DNA from: Cohaesibacter marisflavi
GTDB taxonomy: Bacteria > Pseudomonadota > Alphaproteobacteria > Rhizobiales > Cohaesibacteraceae
Assembly: GCF_900115225.1 (NCBI RefSeq)
Contig: NZ_FOVR01000002.1
Coordinates: 310,001-374,000, forward strand
Direction of reading: 5' to 3'
Length of the DNA stretch: 64,000 bases
Part shown: positions 26,406-34,716 of the stretch, one piece after another
Layout of the letters: each line of letters opens with the position of its first letter
Position numbering within the stretch: position 1 is the first letter of the stretch
Translations under genes and position numbers: made by a program
Notes under the pieces: model-generated
What the model saw: only the letters and a program-made list of their open reading frames with translations
Told to the model about the DNA's origin: nothing
Database searches by the model: none

Positions 26406-27371
26406 TCAGTATTCGCCTTCTTGAACCGGGCTCCAGACAGCTTTGTCGATAGCGCCACCCGGATGCATGATGACCTTGGCTGCAATGGCGTGGGCCATGC
26501 GGGCTGCTTCATCAACGCTTTTGTCTTGAATGCGCATGCCGATATAGCCGGCAGCAAAGGAATCGCCTGCTCCCGTGGTGTCGACCGGCTTCAGTTTGGC
26601 CGGAGGGGCAACTTCCATGCGGCCTTCGTCATTGACGATGATGCAGCTGTTGTCGCCGCCCTTGATGATGGCTTCGCCAGCACCCCAGCCGCGCCATGCG
26701 TCGGCAATCTTGTCGGCGTCGCTTTCTTCCCAGAGAGCGGCGTGGTCTTCGCAGCCCACCAGAGCATAGTCGGTAACGCCAGCAGCCTTGCTGAAGACTG
26801 CGCGGCATTTATCTCTGTCTGGCCACAGGGCAGGGCGGAAGTTGGGGTCAAACGCTACCTTCACTTTGCCTTTGAGAGAAGCCAGAGCTGCGAGCAGATT
26901 GTCGCGCTGGGTGTCGTCCAGAATAGCCAGCGTGATGCCAGAGAAATAGACCATATTGAAGTCGCCAAGCAGCTCGGCAATCTTCTCGACAGACCAGCCG
27001 CCAAACATCAGCTTGGCAGCGGCATCATTGCGCCAGTAATGGAAGAAACGCTCGCCGGTTTCATCATTCTCGATCATATAGAGACCGGGATTCTTGCCCT
27101 CTACGAGGGTGATATGATCCACCTTGATGCCTTCGCTGGCAAATTTCTCACGCATGCTCTGGCTTTGCATGTCCGAACCAAGGCCGGTAATATAAGAGAC
27201 CTCTGCCTTGGGAGAAAACTGCCGCACCAGATAGGTTGCTGTATTGAAGGTGTCGCCGGCGAAAGCCTGACGGAAGACCTTCATGCCTTCTGCAAAACCC
27301 TCGACGCCCTTTGCCGGCGACAGTTCGATCATGCACTCGCCAATGGAGGCAATCTTAAGCTGCTCTGTCAT
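26406..27371 (-). CDS. kdgK: 2-dehydro-3-deoxygluconokinase
   Basis: A 321-residue PfkB-family kinase. The N-terminus IASIGECMIELSP, AFAGDTFNTATYL and the C-terminal VDTTGAGDSFAAGYI with the catalytic Asp match KDG kinases closely. It phosphorylates 2-keto-3-deoxygluconate to KDPG, which Eda would then split; no eda gene is in this window. AGGAG precedes ATG by 7 bases. It is transcribed away from the IclR regulator across a 1-kb gap. Confidence 0.9.
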   Translation of the reverse strand: MTEQLKIASIGECMIELSPAKGVEGFAEGMKVFRQAFAGDTFNTATYLVRQFSPKAEVSYITGLGSDMQSQSMREKFASEGIKVDHITLVEGKNPGLYMIENDETGERFFHYWRNDAAAKLMFGGWSVEKIAELLGDFNMVYFSGITLAILDDTQRDNLLAALASLKGKVKVAFDPNFRPALWPDRDKCRAVFSKAAGVTDYALVGCEDHAALWEESDADKIADAWRGWGAGEAIIKGGDNSCIIVNDEGRMEVAPPAKLKPVDTTGAGDSFAAGYIGMRIQDKSVDEAARMAHAIAAKVIMHPGGAIDKAVWSPVQEGEY

Positions 27372-28422
27372 GCGTTTACTCCTTGCTCTGCTCGCCTGGC
27401 CTCAGGGAAGCCAGAAAGCATATTTGATTGGTGCCTGTTTGTTTCTTGTGACATGCGCCCTGAGGGCGAATAGGGATGCGTAAATGAGGGAGCAAGCTCT
27501 CTCGGTGTGGCGGTGTGTCCGCTCTCGCAGAGCGATGTTTTGAGAGCTACGCCATCCTGTTGATTGGATCCGGGATAGACGGGCATAAAGTTAGTGGAAA
27601 ATAACTTAATGCCGTATTGAATTGGACCAACAGTCTGCTCTGGTAGGCCGAGGCGCCTGCCTGTCCTTTTGGCTGCGTTGAAATCTCGCGCACTGTTGGC
27701 AAATAATTGGGTAAAATGAGACGCTGTAGGGGCGTGAGAGGCAAGAAAAATATGCGCCAATTTGTCGCGATATTCTTCAGACACATTGCGGCCGACGCAT
27801 GTATTCAAGGGTGTGATTGGCCGCGTAAACATTCATTCGCCTCAATGTTTTCTGCTTTTATTGTAATGGCTTATCTGGGCCTGGCTGCGAGTCTCATGAT
27901 GGGTAGACTAAGGGGCTGACCGTGCGTGCGGAATGCGAAGATTTCGTGGTCGACATGAGCCGTCGGTCGAAGACAAAATGCGTGCGCGCATCGCTCTGAG
28001 AGCCTCCCTCGGTGCATCGTTATGATTAGATTGAGATCTCGAAAAGTACAATATTGTTGAGGATGCGACATTTGGTCATTCGGTCTGATGCGTATCCGAT
28101 CTCATCATCTCTTGCAAGACCGCGTCACCAATCACCAAGCGTCAACCCGCCTTTGTTCAAAGCCGGCTCTGCCCCTCGTCATTGGCCAAAAGTGTAGGTG
28201 TTTTTTTGTCCTTCAAGGGCTTTTGGTCGGCAAATCTCAATCGCCAGAGACCGGTGTTGGAGTCATTTTCCACCGAAAACATGCCTCTTTTGACTAGGTT
28301 TTTGCCCAAAAATACGGGAAAACATCTAGCATTTTTACAAACTGGTGTACCAGATACTGAATGTTAGATTTAATATTTGACGAAACAAAAATCTCTTCAT
28401 AGGATCGGCCCAGGAGGAAAAT
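27372..28422. promoter_or_regulatory. 1-kb divergent non-coding region between kdgK and the IclR regulator
   Basis: No frame here has family-like sequence or a good ribosome site. A nested stem-loop at 27495-27548 (outer AGCTCTC/GAGAGCT, inner CGCTC/GAGCG) lies 124-177 bases upstream of kdgK and could be part of its leader or a small RNA. CTGGT-GT-ACCAG at 28342-28353 is a short palindrome about 75 bases before the iclR-type gene and may be an operator. The plus-strand 28360-28380 stretch is AT-rich and could hold the regulator's promoter. Confidence 0.4.
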
Positions 28423-29244
28423 ATGGCTCATTTGGGAGGACCAGCCGATTATGGCGAGTTCGGAAAACGGACTCTTATGGCTGGGACGCAAACATTGCTG
28501 AGAGGACTGTCCATTCTGGAGCTGGTTGGCGACGGAGTGACGAGCGTCAAAGGTCTGTCAGACAGATTGCAGGTTCCGCGTAGCACGATTACGCGCATGA
28601 TCCACAATCTGGTGACCGAGGGCTACCTCTACCACATTCCCGAAAAAGGCTATTTTCTTGGTGCGCGCCTGGTCGATCTTGGTGATCGTGCTCGTGAGCA
28701 GCGCCCGCTGGCGGGTATCGCCCGTCCGTTTCTGGAAGCCTTGTCCGCACAGGTGCTTGATACCATTCACCTTGCCGTGCCAACCAATGATGGTGCGATC
28801 ATCTACCTGGACAAGATCAACGGCAGCCGCGGTTTCCAGATGCGGTCACGTGTCGGGCTGACCATGCCCATGGCATTTACCGGCCTTGGCAAGGCCATCC
28901 TGATGACAATGGACGAGGAGGAGTGGAAGGAATTCTACGACTTCACGTCAAGCCAGACACATCTGAAGGAGGGATGGCCCGAGCTGAAAGGCTATTCTGA
29001 GTTCTTTTCCGATCTATCGCTCTCCAGGGAGCGGGGCTATACGTTTGATGATGAAGAGAACGAAATCGGCATTCGCTGCGTAGCAGCGCCCGTCTTTGCC
29101 GATGGCAACAGGGCTGTTGCTTCCATTTCCATTTCCAGCACGCTCAATTTCATGCCTCGGGAGCGGATCAATCTGCTCGGGCCGGTGATTGTGAGATGTG
29201 CTCAGAAGATTTCTCGGGAACTCGGTTGGAGTAATGAAAAATGA
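28423..29244 (+). CDS. IclR-family transcriptional regulator
   Basis: A 273-residue regulator. The winged HTH (about 20-90, SVKGLSDRLQVPRSTITRMI) is followed by the IclR effector domain (about 95-265; DTIHLAVPTNDGAIIYLDKI, PMAFTGLGKAILM, GIRCVAAPVF). GGAGGA precedes the ATG. The stop overlaps dgoK (ATGA), so the regulator is the first gene of the catabolic operon and probably senses a pathway sugar acid. Regulators of KDG pathways (KdgR) belong to this family. Confidence 0.93.
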   Translation: MAHLGGPADYGEFGKRTLMAGTQTLLRGLSILELVGDGVTSVKGLSDRLQVPRSTITRMIHNLVTEGYLYHIPEKGYFLGARLVDLGDRAREQRPLAGIARPFLEALSAQVLDTIHLAVPTNDGAIIYLDKINGSRGFQMRSRVGLTMPMAFTGLGKAILMTMDEEEWKEFYDFTSSQTHLKEGWPELKGYSEFFSDLSLSRERGYTFDDEENEIGIRCVAAPVFADGNRAVASISISSTLNFMPRERINLLGPVIVRCAQKISRELGWSNEK

Positions 29245-30185
29245 GTCTCTTGATCGCACTTGATTGGGGCACGTCCAGTTTGCGTGCCTATTTGATGGAA
29301 GACGGCAAAGTTCTGGACCAGCGGCACAGCCCGTATGGCATTCAGCATCTTCCAGAGCCTGGTGGTGTAAAGGGATATGAGGTCGCGTTTGAGAGCATTT
29401 GTGGCGATTGGCGCAAGCAATATCCGGATGTTTCGGTGGTGACCGGTGGTATGGTTGGATCTGCTCAGGGTTGGTCCGAGGCGCCTTATGTGCGGTGCCC
29501 TGCCGATCTGAGCGATCTGGCCAAGAAGGCCGGTCAGGCGACCTTGCCCGATGGTGGCACGCTTCATATCGTTCCGGGCGTTCTGCTTGATGATCCGGAT
29601 CTTGCTCCGGACGTGATCCGCGGCGAAGAAATCCAGATCGCCGGCGCGCTGATTGATCATGATGACTGGTGGCAGGCTTCCCGCATTCTGTTGCCAGGCA
29701 CCCACTCCAAATGGGTTACGATGAATGGCGGCAAGCTGGAAAGCTTCTCTACCTATATGACGGGTGAAATTTTCGCCGTCCTGTGTGATCACTCCATTCT
29801 GGGGCGCCTTATGCCGGAAGAGAAGGCATCCAAGGAAGAAGCCGACAAGGCGTTCGATCTTGGCCTGTCTGTCGCCAAGCATGGCGGGGCAGGGGATCTG
29901 ACGCATCAGCTTTTTGCCACGCGCACTATGGGCCTGACCGAACGCATGCCCAAGGAAGCGCTCAGCAACTATATGTCCGGTCTGTTGATCGGTAATGAAT
30001 TGACCTCGGCCACCCGTGAATTGCAGGACGATGCCTCTTTGCCACTGATCATGATCGGTGATGGTGCCCTGTGTGATCTCTACAAACGGGCTCTGGCCAG
30101 CTTCGGCCTTGAATGCACCGCGCAGTTCGACAACACGGCGCATATCGGGCTTTGGAATTTCGCAGAAACAAGTGGCCTGATTTAA
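29241..30185 (+). CDS. dgoK: 2-dehydro-3-deoxygalactonokinase
   Basis: A 314-residue DgoK-family kinase: IALDWGTSSLRAYL is the phosphate-1 loop, TGGMVGSAQGW, GVLLDDPDLAPDVIRGEE and LPGTHSKWV are family blocks. It converts 2-keto-3-deoxygalactonate to the 6-phosphate, which the aldolase encoded at 36069 then splits into pyruvate and glyceraldehyde 3-phosphate. ATGA overlap with the IclR gene. Confidence 0.92.
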   Translation: MSLLIALDWGTSSLRAYLMEDGKVLDQRHSPYGIQHLPEPGGVKGYEVAFESICGDWRKQYPDVSVVTGGMVGSAQGWSEAPYVRCPADLSDLAKKAGQATLPDGGTLHIVPGVLLDDPDLAPDVIRGEEIQIAGALIDHDDWWQASRILLPGTHSKWVTMNGGKLESFSTYMTGEIFAVLCDHSILGRLMPEEKASKEEADKAFDLGLSVAKHGGAGDLTHQLFATRTMGLTERMPKEALSNYMSGLLIGNELTSATRELQDDASLPLIMIGDGALCDLYKRALASFGLECTAQFDNTAHIGLWNFAETSGLI

Positions 30186-30218
30186 AGCGGACGACTGGTA
30201 TCAGCGGTTTAACAAACT

Positions 30219-30236
30219 GATCTGCTATAGCAGATC
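30219..30236. promoter_or_regulatory. Perfect 18-bp palindrome before the Zn alcohol dehydrogenase
   Basis: GATCTGCTATAGCAGATC is fully self-complementary (7-base arms around TATA). It lies 28 bases before the ATG at 30265 and 34 after the dgoK stop. Without a U-run it is not a standard terminator; an operator or a translation-affecting hairpin is more likely. Confidence 0.5.
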
Positions 30237-30264
30237 TGACATGTAAATATTGAAGGGCAAGAAG

Positions 30265-31284
30265 ATGAAAGCACTTGTATATGCCGGCCCCAATAAAGTT
30301 GAGGTCAGGGACGTTCCTGAACCACAGGCGCGTGAAGGCGCTGTAAAAGTGAAGATGCTCTACTGCGGTCTTTGCGGCAGTGACATCGGCATTTATTCCG
30401 GCAAGCATCCAAGAGCGAAAGCGCCGCTTATTCTCGGGCATGAGTTTGTCGGCATCGTCGAAACTGCGCCTGGAGGCAGCAAATTTGCTGTTGGCGATCA
30501 TGTAACGGCTTATCCGCTGATCTCTTGCGGCGAATGCTACCCTTGCAAAAACGGCACGCCTCATGTTTGTCAGACCCTGCATCTGCTGGGCATCGACACC
30601 GATGGCGCCATGGCTGACCATTGCTGGGTTGACGAAGACGTTCTGGTCAAGGTGCCAGAAGGGATCTCCGATAAGCTCGCAGCCCTGGCTGAGCCTCTGG
30701 CTGTTGTTGTGCGCACGCTGCATCAAGCCAACTTCAAGACCCTTGATCGCTGCGTTGTCATGGGCGCTGGCCCGATCGGTATTCTCACCGCCATCCTGCT
30801 GAAGCATTCCGGTGCAGCCCAGATCATCATCTCCGATATTGATGAAGGCCGCTTGGCTCTCTGCAAGGAATTCGGCTTCGATGCAGTCAACGTTCGCGAT
30901 ACCAACTTGATCGACCATGTCAACAAGGCAACCGACAATGTTGGTGTGGATATCGTCTTTGAATGTTCCGGTGTTGAAAGCGCCGCACTTGAAGTGACCA
31001 AGCTGACGCGCGTTGGTGGCACCATCTGCATGACCGGCGTTCACAAGGCTCCGCATGCCGTTGATCTCATGGATCTGAACTTCAAGGAACAGACCATGGT
31101 TGGCAGCCGCGTTTACACCATGCGCGAATTCGCTGACTCCGTTCCACTTCTGGCCAACATGGCCGAGGATCTGGAAAAAGTCATCTCACAGGTCATTCCG
31201 CTGAGCGAAAGCGACAAGATTTTCGACATGGTCGCAGATCCTTCTCTGCGCACCGTCAAGATCCTTGTTGACTGCCAAGCCTGA
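30265..31284 (+). CDS. Zinc-dependent medium-chain alcohol/polyol dehydrogenase
   Basis: A 339-residue MDR enzyme. Catalytic-zinc ligands are in YCGLCGSD and LGHEF, structural-zinc cysteines in CGECYPCKNGTPHVC, and the NAD-binding glycine motif is GAGPIG. ATG 30265 is taken; TTG 30250 is an alternative. In this cluster it most likely oxidises a 2-keto-3-deoxy sugar acid or the aldonate itself; the related L-galactonate and 2-keto-3-deoxy-L-galactonate 5-dehydrogenases are MDR enzymes. Substrate unproven. Confidence 0.88.
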   Translation: MKALVYAGPNKVEVRDVPEPQAREGAVKVKMLYCGLCGSDIGIYSGKHPRAKAPLILGHEFVGIVETAPGGSKFAVGDHVTAYPLISCGECYPCKNGTPHVCQTLHLLGIDTDGAMADHCWVDEDVLVKVPEGISDKLAALAEPLAVVVRTLHQANFKTLDRCVVMGAGPIGILTAILLKHSGAAQIIISDIDEGRLALCKEFGFDAVNVRDTNLIDHVNKATDNVGVDIVFECSGVESAALEVTKLTRVGGTICMTGVHKAPHAVDLMDLNFKEQTMVGSRVYTMREFADSVPLLANMAEDLEKVISQVIPLSESDKIFDMVADPSLRTVKILVDCQA

Positions 31285-31300
31285 GCCTGAGGAAAGCAAT

Positions 31301-32059
31301 ATGTACAAGCTGGATCTATCCGGAAAAAAAGCCATTGTAACCGGTGGCACCCGTGGCCTCGGGCTCGGCATGGCCGAAGGCCTGCTGGAAGCGGGCGCCG
31401 AAGTCCTGATTGTTGGGTCAAGTGAAAAGGCTGCCGAAGTGGCAGCCACCCTCAACAAGGACGGCGCCAAATGCCATGGCCTCGCCATCGACCTTGCCGA
31501 TGCGGCCTCCCGCGCGGAAGGCTTTGACAAGGCCGTCAGCATGCTGGGCGGAGAGCTGGACATTCTGGTTAACTGCGCCGGCGTTCAGAGCCGTCATGCT
31601 TCCGAGGAATTCCCTCTGGAAGACTGGCAGTGGGTTCTCGAGGTCAACCTCAACGCCGTGTTCGACTTCTGCCAGCGCGCAGCCAATGTCATGCTGTCAA
31701 AAGGCAAGGGCAAGATCATCAATATTGCCTCTCTGCTTTCCTTCTTTGGTGGCTTCACGGTTCCTGCCTATGCCGCATCCAAAGGTGGCGTGATGCAGTT
31801 GACCAAAGCCCTGTCCAACGAATGGGCAAGCAAGGGCATCAATGTCAACGCATTGGCTCCGGGTTATATGGCCACGGACATGAATACCGCTCTTCTGGCC
31901 GATGAAGGCCGAAACGCAGAAATCACCGCACGTATTCCGGCTAAACGCTGGGGCAATGGAGAGGACATGAAAGGTCCCCTCGTGTTCCTGGCCTCCCCCG
32001 CATCGGACTACGTGCACGGTGTCACATTACCGGTAGACGGCGGCTATCTGGGCCGCTAA
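31301..32059 (+). CDS. SDR-family dehydrogenase, KduD-like (2-keto-3-deoxygluconate 5-dehydrogenase)
   Basis: A 252-residue classical short-chain dehydrogenase: TGGTRGLG cofactor loop, NCAG, Ser in NIASLLSF, and YAASK with the catalytic Tyr/Lys. The LDLSGKKAIVTG start and the PAKRWG/ASDYVHG..PVDGGYLGR ending are as in KduD enzymes, which interconvert 2,5-diketo-3-deoxygluconate and KDG. GAGGAAAG lies before ATG 31301. Its product would feed KdgK. Confidence 0.87.
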   Translation: MYKLDLSGKKAIVTGGTRGLGLGMAEGLLEAGAEVLIVGSSEKAAEVAATLNKDGAKCHGLAIDLADAASRAEGFDKAVSMLGGELDILVNCAGVQSRHASEEFPLEDWQWVLEVNLNAVFDFCQRAANVMLSKGKGKIINIASLLSFFGGFTVPAYAASKGGVMQLTKALSNEWASKGINVNALAPGYMATDMNTALLADEGRNAEITARIPAKRWGNGEDMKGPLVFLASPASDYVHGVTLPVDGGYLGR

Positions 32060-32075
32060 CCGAAGGAGTTCTCAA

Positions 32076-33032
32076 ATGAAAATCGTCATTACCGATCTTG
32101 ATCATGCTGATCAGAATATGGAGCGGGATGTTTTTGCCAAGGCCGGTATGGAATTCGACCTGCTGGAATGCAAAACCGAAGATGACCTGATCAACCAGAT
32201 CAAGGGCTATAACATCGCTCTGAACCAGTATGCACCATTCACCAAACGCGTTTTTGACGCCCTGCCCGATCTCAAGCAGATCATCCGTTACGGTGTTGGC
32301 GTGAACAATGTGGATCTGGCTGCAGCGAAGGAAGCTGGCGTGCAGGTTTGTAACGTGCCTGACTATGGCATGCATGAGGTCTCCGACCATGCAATCGCTC
32401 TGAGCCTTTCGGTCATCCGCAAAGTGCCGAAGATGGACAAGGCTGTGCATGCAGGCGTCTGGGACTTCACGGTTGCCTCTCCGATCCGCCGTTTCTCCGA
32501 AACCACCGTTGGTGTTGTTGGTCTTGGCCGTATTGGTCGCCTCTATGCCAAGAAGATGCATGACCTTGGCTTCAACATCGTTGGATATGACAAATTCTAC
32601 ACGCCAAACGCAGCCGATGGTTCAGATTTCATCAAGGCTGGAACCCTTGATGATGTGATTACACAGGCAGACATTTTTGCTCTCTTCTGCCCGGTCACCG
32701 ATGAAAACTATCATATGATCGATGAAGCAGCCATCAGCCGCATGAAAGATGGCGTCTATATGGTCAACACCGCACGCGGTGGTCTGATCGATGAAGACGC
32801 TCTGGCTGTAGCGCTTAAATCCGGCAAGGTTGCCGGTGCTGCCCTCGACACCACAGAAATCGAACCGTTGCCTGAAGATAGCCCTCTGCGCGCATTGGAA
32901 AACTGTCAGTTGACCCCGCACATGGCTTGGTATTCGGAAGATGCTGCCCTGGAATTGAAACGTAAAGTTGCAGAAGAAGCTGTTCGTTTCGCCAAAGGGG
33001 AAAGTATTAATTGGGGTTTGGTCCAACTTTGA
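32076..33032 (+). CDS. D-2-hydroxyacid dehydrogenase family protein
   Basis: A 318-residue NAD-dependent enzyme of the phosphoglycerate-dehydrogenase/CtBP-like group. VVGLGRIGR is the Rossmann loop, NTARGGLID carries the catalytic Arg, TTEIEPLPEDSPL the Glu, and LTPHMAWYS the His. It would reduce or oxidise a 2-keto/2-hydroxy acid of the pathway. GAAGGAG precedes the start and the gene fits tightly after the SDR. Confidence 0.88.
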   Translation: MKIVITDLDHADQNMERDVFAKAGMEFDLLECKTEDDLINQIKGYNIALNQYAPFTKRVFDALPDLKQIIRYGVGVNNVDLAAAKEAGVQVCNVPDYGMHEVSDHAIALSLSVIRKVPKMDKAVHAGVWDFTVASPIRRFSETTVGVVGLGRIGRLYAKKMHDLGFNIVGYDKFYTPNAADGSDFIKAGTLDDVITQADIFALFCPVTDENYHMIDEAAISRMKDGVYMVNTARGGLIDEDALAVALKSGKVAGAALDTTEIEPLPEDSPLRALENCQLTPHMAWYSEDAALELKRKVAEEAVRFAKGESINWGLVQL

Positions 33033-33094
33033 ACCGGACGTCAATTTGTATAATTTCGCGATAAACTTCGAGACATTTACCACAGGAGGAAGAA

Positions 33095-34072
33095 ATGTCC
33101 ATTAAAACACTTACGCTTGCAGCAGTATTGGCTGTCGGCACAATCGTTTCACCAGCTGTTGCTGAAACCCTTCGTTTCTCCAACGTAACATCCGTATCGG
33201 GTAAAGACGCTGGCGTTGAGTTCAAACGCATCGTTGAAGAAAAAACCAACGGGTCTCTGGAAGTGAAACACTTCCCGGACAACCAGCTGGGCAACGACCG
33301 CGTCATCACCGAAAGCACCATCTTTGGTGATATCGATATCGGTGTAAGCTCCACGTCTCCGCTGGCTACCCTGTTCCCGGATCTGTATGCATTCGACGCT
33401 CCGTTCCTTTTCCTGAGCCCTGAAGATGCATATGCAAAGCTGGACGGTGAAACCGGTCAGGCCATCCTGAAAACCCTTGAGAAAAAAGGCCTCAAAGGTC
33501 TTGCTTTCTGGGAAAACGGCTTCCGTAACTTCACCAACAGCAAACAGGCTGTTGCTGAACCTTCCGATCTGGACGGCATGAAAATCCGCACCATGGAAAA
33601 TGACGTGCATCTGGCTGCATGGCGCGCTCTTGGTGCCAACCCGACCCCGATGGCTTTCTCCGAACTGTTCACCGCTCTGCAGCAGGGCACTGTTGACGGT
33701 CAGGAAAACCCACTGGGTATCATCGACGGCAACCGCTTCCAGGAAGTTCAGAGCAACGTGTCTCTGACCCAGCATGTTTATACCCCGTACATCGTTTTCA
33801 TGAACTTGGATAAATTCAACTCTCTGAGCAAAGAAGAGCAGGACGCCATCACGTCTGCTGCGAAAGAGACCACCACGTTCCAGCGTAACCGCTCCCAGGA
33901 ACTGGAAAAAGAAATCCTCGTCAGAATCAAGAACGACGGTGTGACTGTTACCGAGCTGACCCCTGATCAGAAAGCAATGTGGCAGAAAAAGATTATTGAT
34001 GCCAACATCTATGATCTCGTCAAATCCAAAATGGATCATCCTGAATACATGGATGCTTTGCTGAAGAAATAA
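33095..34072 (+). CDS. TRAP transporter substrate-binding protein, DctP family (sugar-acid type)
   Basis: A 325-residue periplasmic binding protein with a signal peptide ending near AVAETLRF. The block LDGMKIRTMENDVH has the conserved carboxylate-binding Arg, and TALQQGTVDGQENP is the DctP signature, shared with sugar-acid binders. A strong GGAGGA lies 7 bases before ATG. A perfect TATAAT (33049-33054) sits in the short gap upstream but has no well-spaced -35. The likely ligand is an aldonate or uronate used by the surrounding enzymes. Confidence 0.94.
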   Translation: MSIKTLTLAAVLAVGTIVSPAVAETLRFSNVTSVSGKDAGVEFKRIVEEKTNGSLEVKHFPDNQLGNDRVITESTIFGDIDIGVSSTSPLATLFPDLYAFDAPFLFLSPEDAYAKLDGETGQAILKTLEKKGLKGLAFWENGFRNFTNSKQAVAEPSDLDGMKIRTMENDVHLAAWRALGANPTPMAFSELFTALQQGTVDGQENPLGIIDGNRFQEVQSNVSLTQHVYTPYIVFMNLDKFNSLSKEEQDAITSAAKETTTFQRNRSQELEKEILVRIKNDGVTVTELTPDQKAMWQKKIIDANIYDLVKSKMDHPEYMDALLKK

Positions 34073-34092
34073 GCCTCATCAGCCGCTAATTG

Positions 34093-34117
34093 CGAGGACT
34101 GGCCATGCCAGTCCTCG
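34093..34117 (+). repeat. Intercistronic hairpin between TRAP binding protein and permease genes
   Basis: CGAGGACTGGC (34093-34103) and GCCAGTCCTCG (34107-34117) form a perfect 11-base stem with a CAT loop and no U-run. Such hairpins commonly stabilise the binding-protein message and lower permease expression. Confidence 0.7.
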
Positions 34118-34218
34118 TCCATATGTTGCCATCAATGCCGGTCCCGAAGCGGGAAAGACCTTCCATGCAACATGTGTTTTGCGGCCACTGAATTCGGTAC
34201 TCGAAAGGGACCAAGTAG

Positions 34219-34713
34219 ATGACCATTCTACGCTTTTTGGACAAGTATTTCGAAATTTCAATCAGCGTCTTTCTCCTGCTCTTCATGACCGCCCTTATCG
34301 CGGTGCAGGTTTTCATGCGGTATGTGATGGGGGAATCTCTGTCCTGGTCCGAAGAACTGGCGCGATATGTCTTTATCTGGTTGATCTATTTGATGATCAG
34401 CTACAGCGCGCGTGAAATGAAGCATATCAAGATCGACGCAGCGCTGGGACTCTTCCCCCAATCCTGGCAGCGGTGGGTTGTCATTCTGGGTGACCTTCTG
34501 TTTCTGGCTTTCGCCCTGTTCATCGTCAAGACCACCTACGAACTGGTGCTCAAGCAGATGATGCTTGACCAGCGTTCAACCGCTCTGGCGATCCCCTTGT
34601 GGATGATCTATGCCGCGCCCGGCGTCGGATTCTTCCTGACAGCCATTCGGCAGGTCCAGACCATTATCTGGCGCCTTCGCAATCCTGATAAATCCAACAT
34701 CGAGGAGTTCTAA
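34219..34713 (+). CDS. TRAP transporter small permease, DctQ family
   Basis: A 164-residue protein with four hydrophobic helices and the VFMRYVMGESLSWSEELAR motif typical of sugar-acid DctQ subunits (W-x-EE-x-A-R). It is followed after 3 bases by the DctM gene. Confidence 0.93.
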   Translation: MTILRFLDKYFEISISVFLLLFMTALIAVQVFMRYVMGESLSWSEELARYVFIWLIYLMISYSAREMKHIKIDAALGLFPQSWQRWVVILGDLLFLAFALFIVKTTYELVLKQMMLDQRSTALAIPLWMIYAAPGVGFFLTAIRQVQTIIWRLRNPDKSNIEEF

Positions 34714-34716
34714 GGC

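Noticed and set aside
26343-27473. A 376-residue plus-strand frame antisense to kdgK
   Set aside because: kdgK has full PfkB motifs and a good ribosome site; the antisense frame has no domain and is a codon-bias shadow.
27368-27832. A 154-residue minus-strand frame upstream of kdgK
   Set aside because: No ribosome site, no family-like sequence, and it overlaps the kdgK start and a nested stem-loop; treated as non-coding leader.
33029-33054. A promoter TTGAAC / TATAAT before the second TRAP binding protein
   Set aside because: The spacer is only 14 bases, too short for a normal sigma-70 promoter, so only the -10-like match is mentioned in the gene entry.
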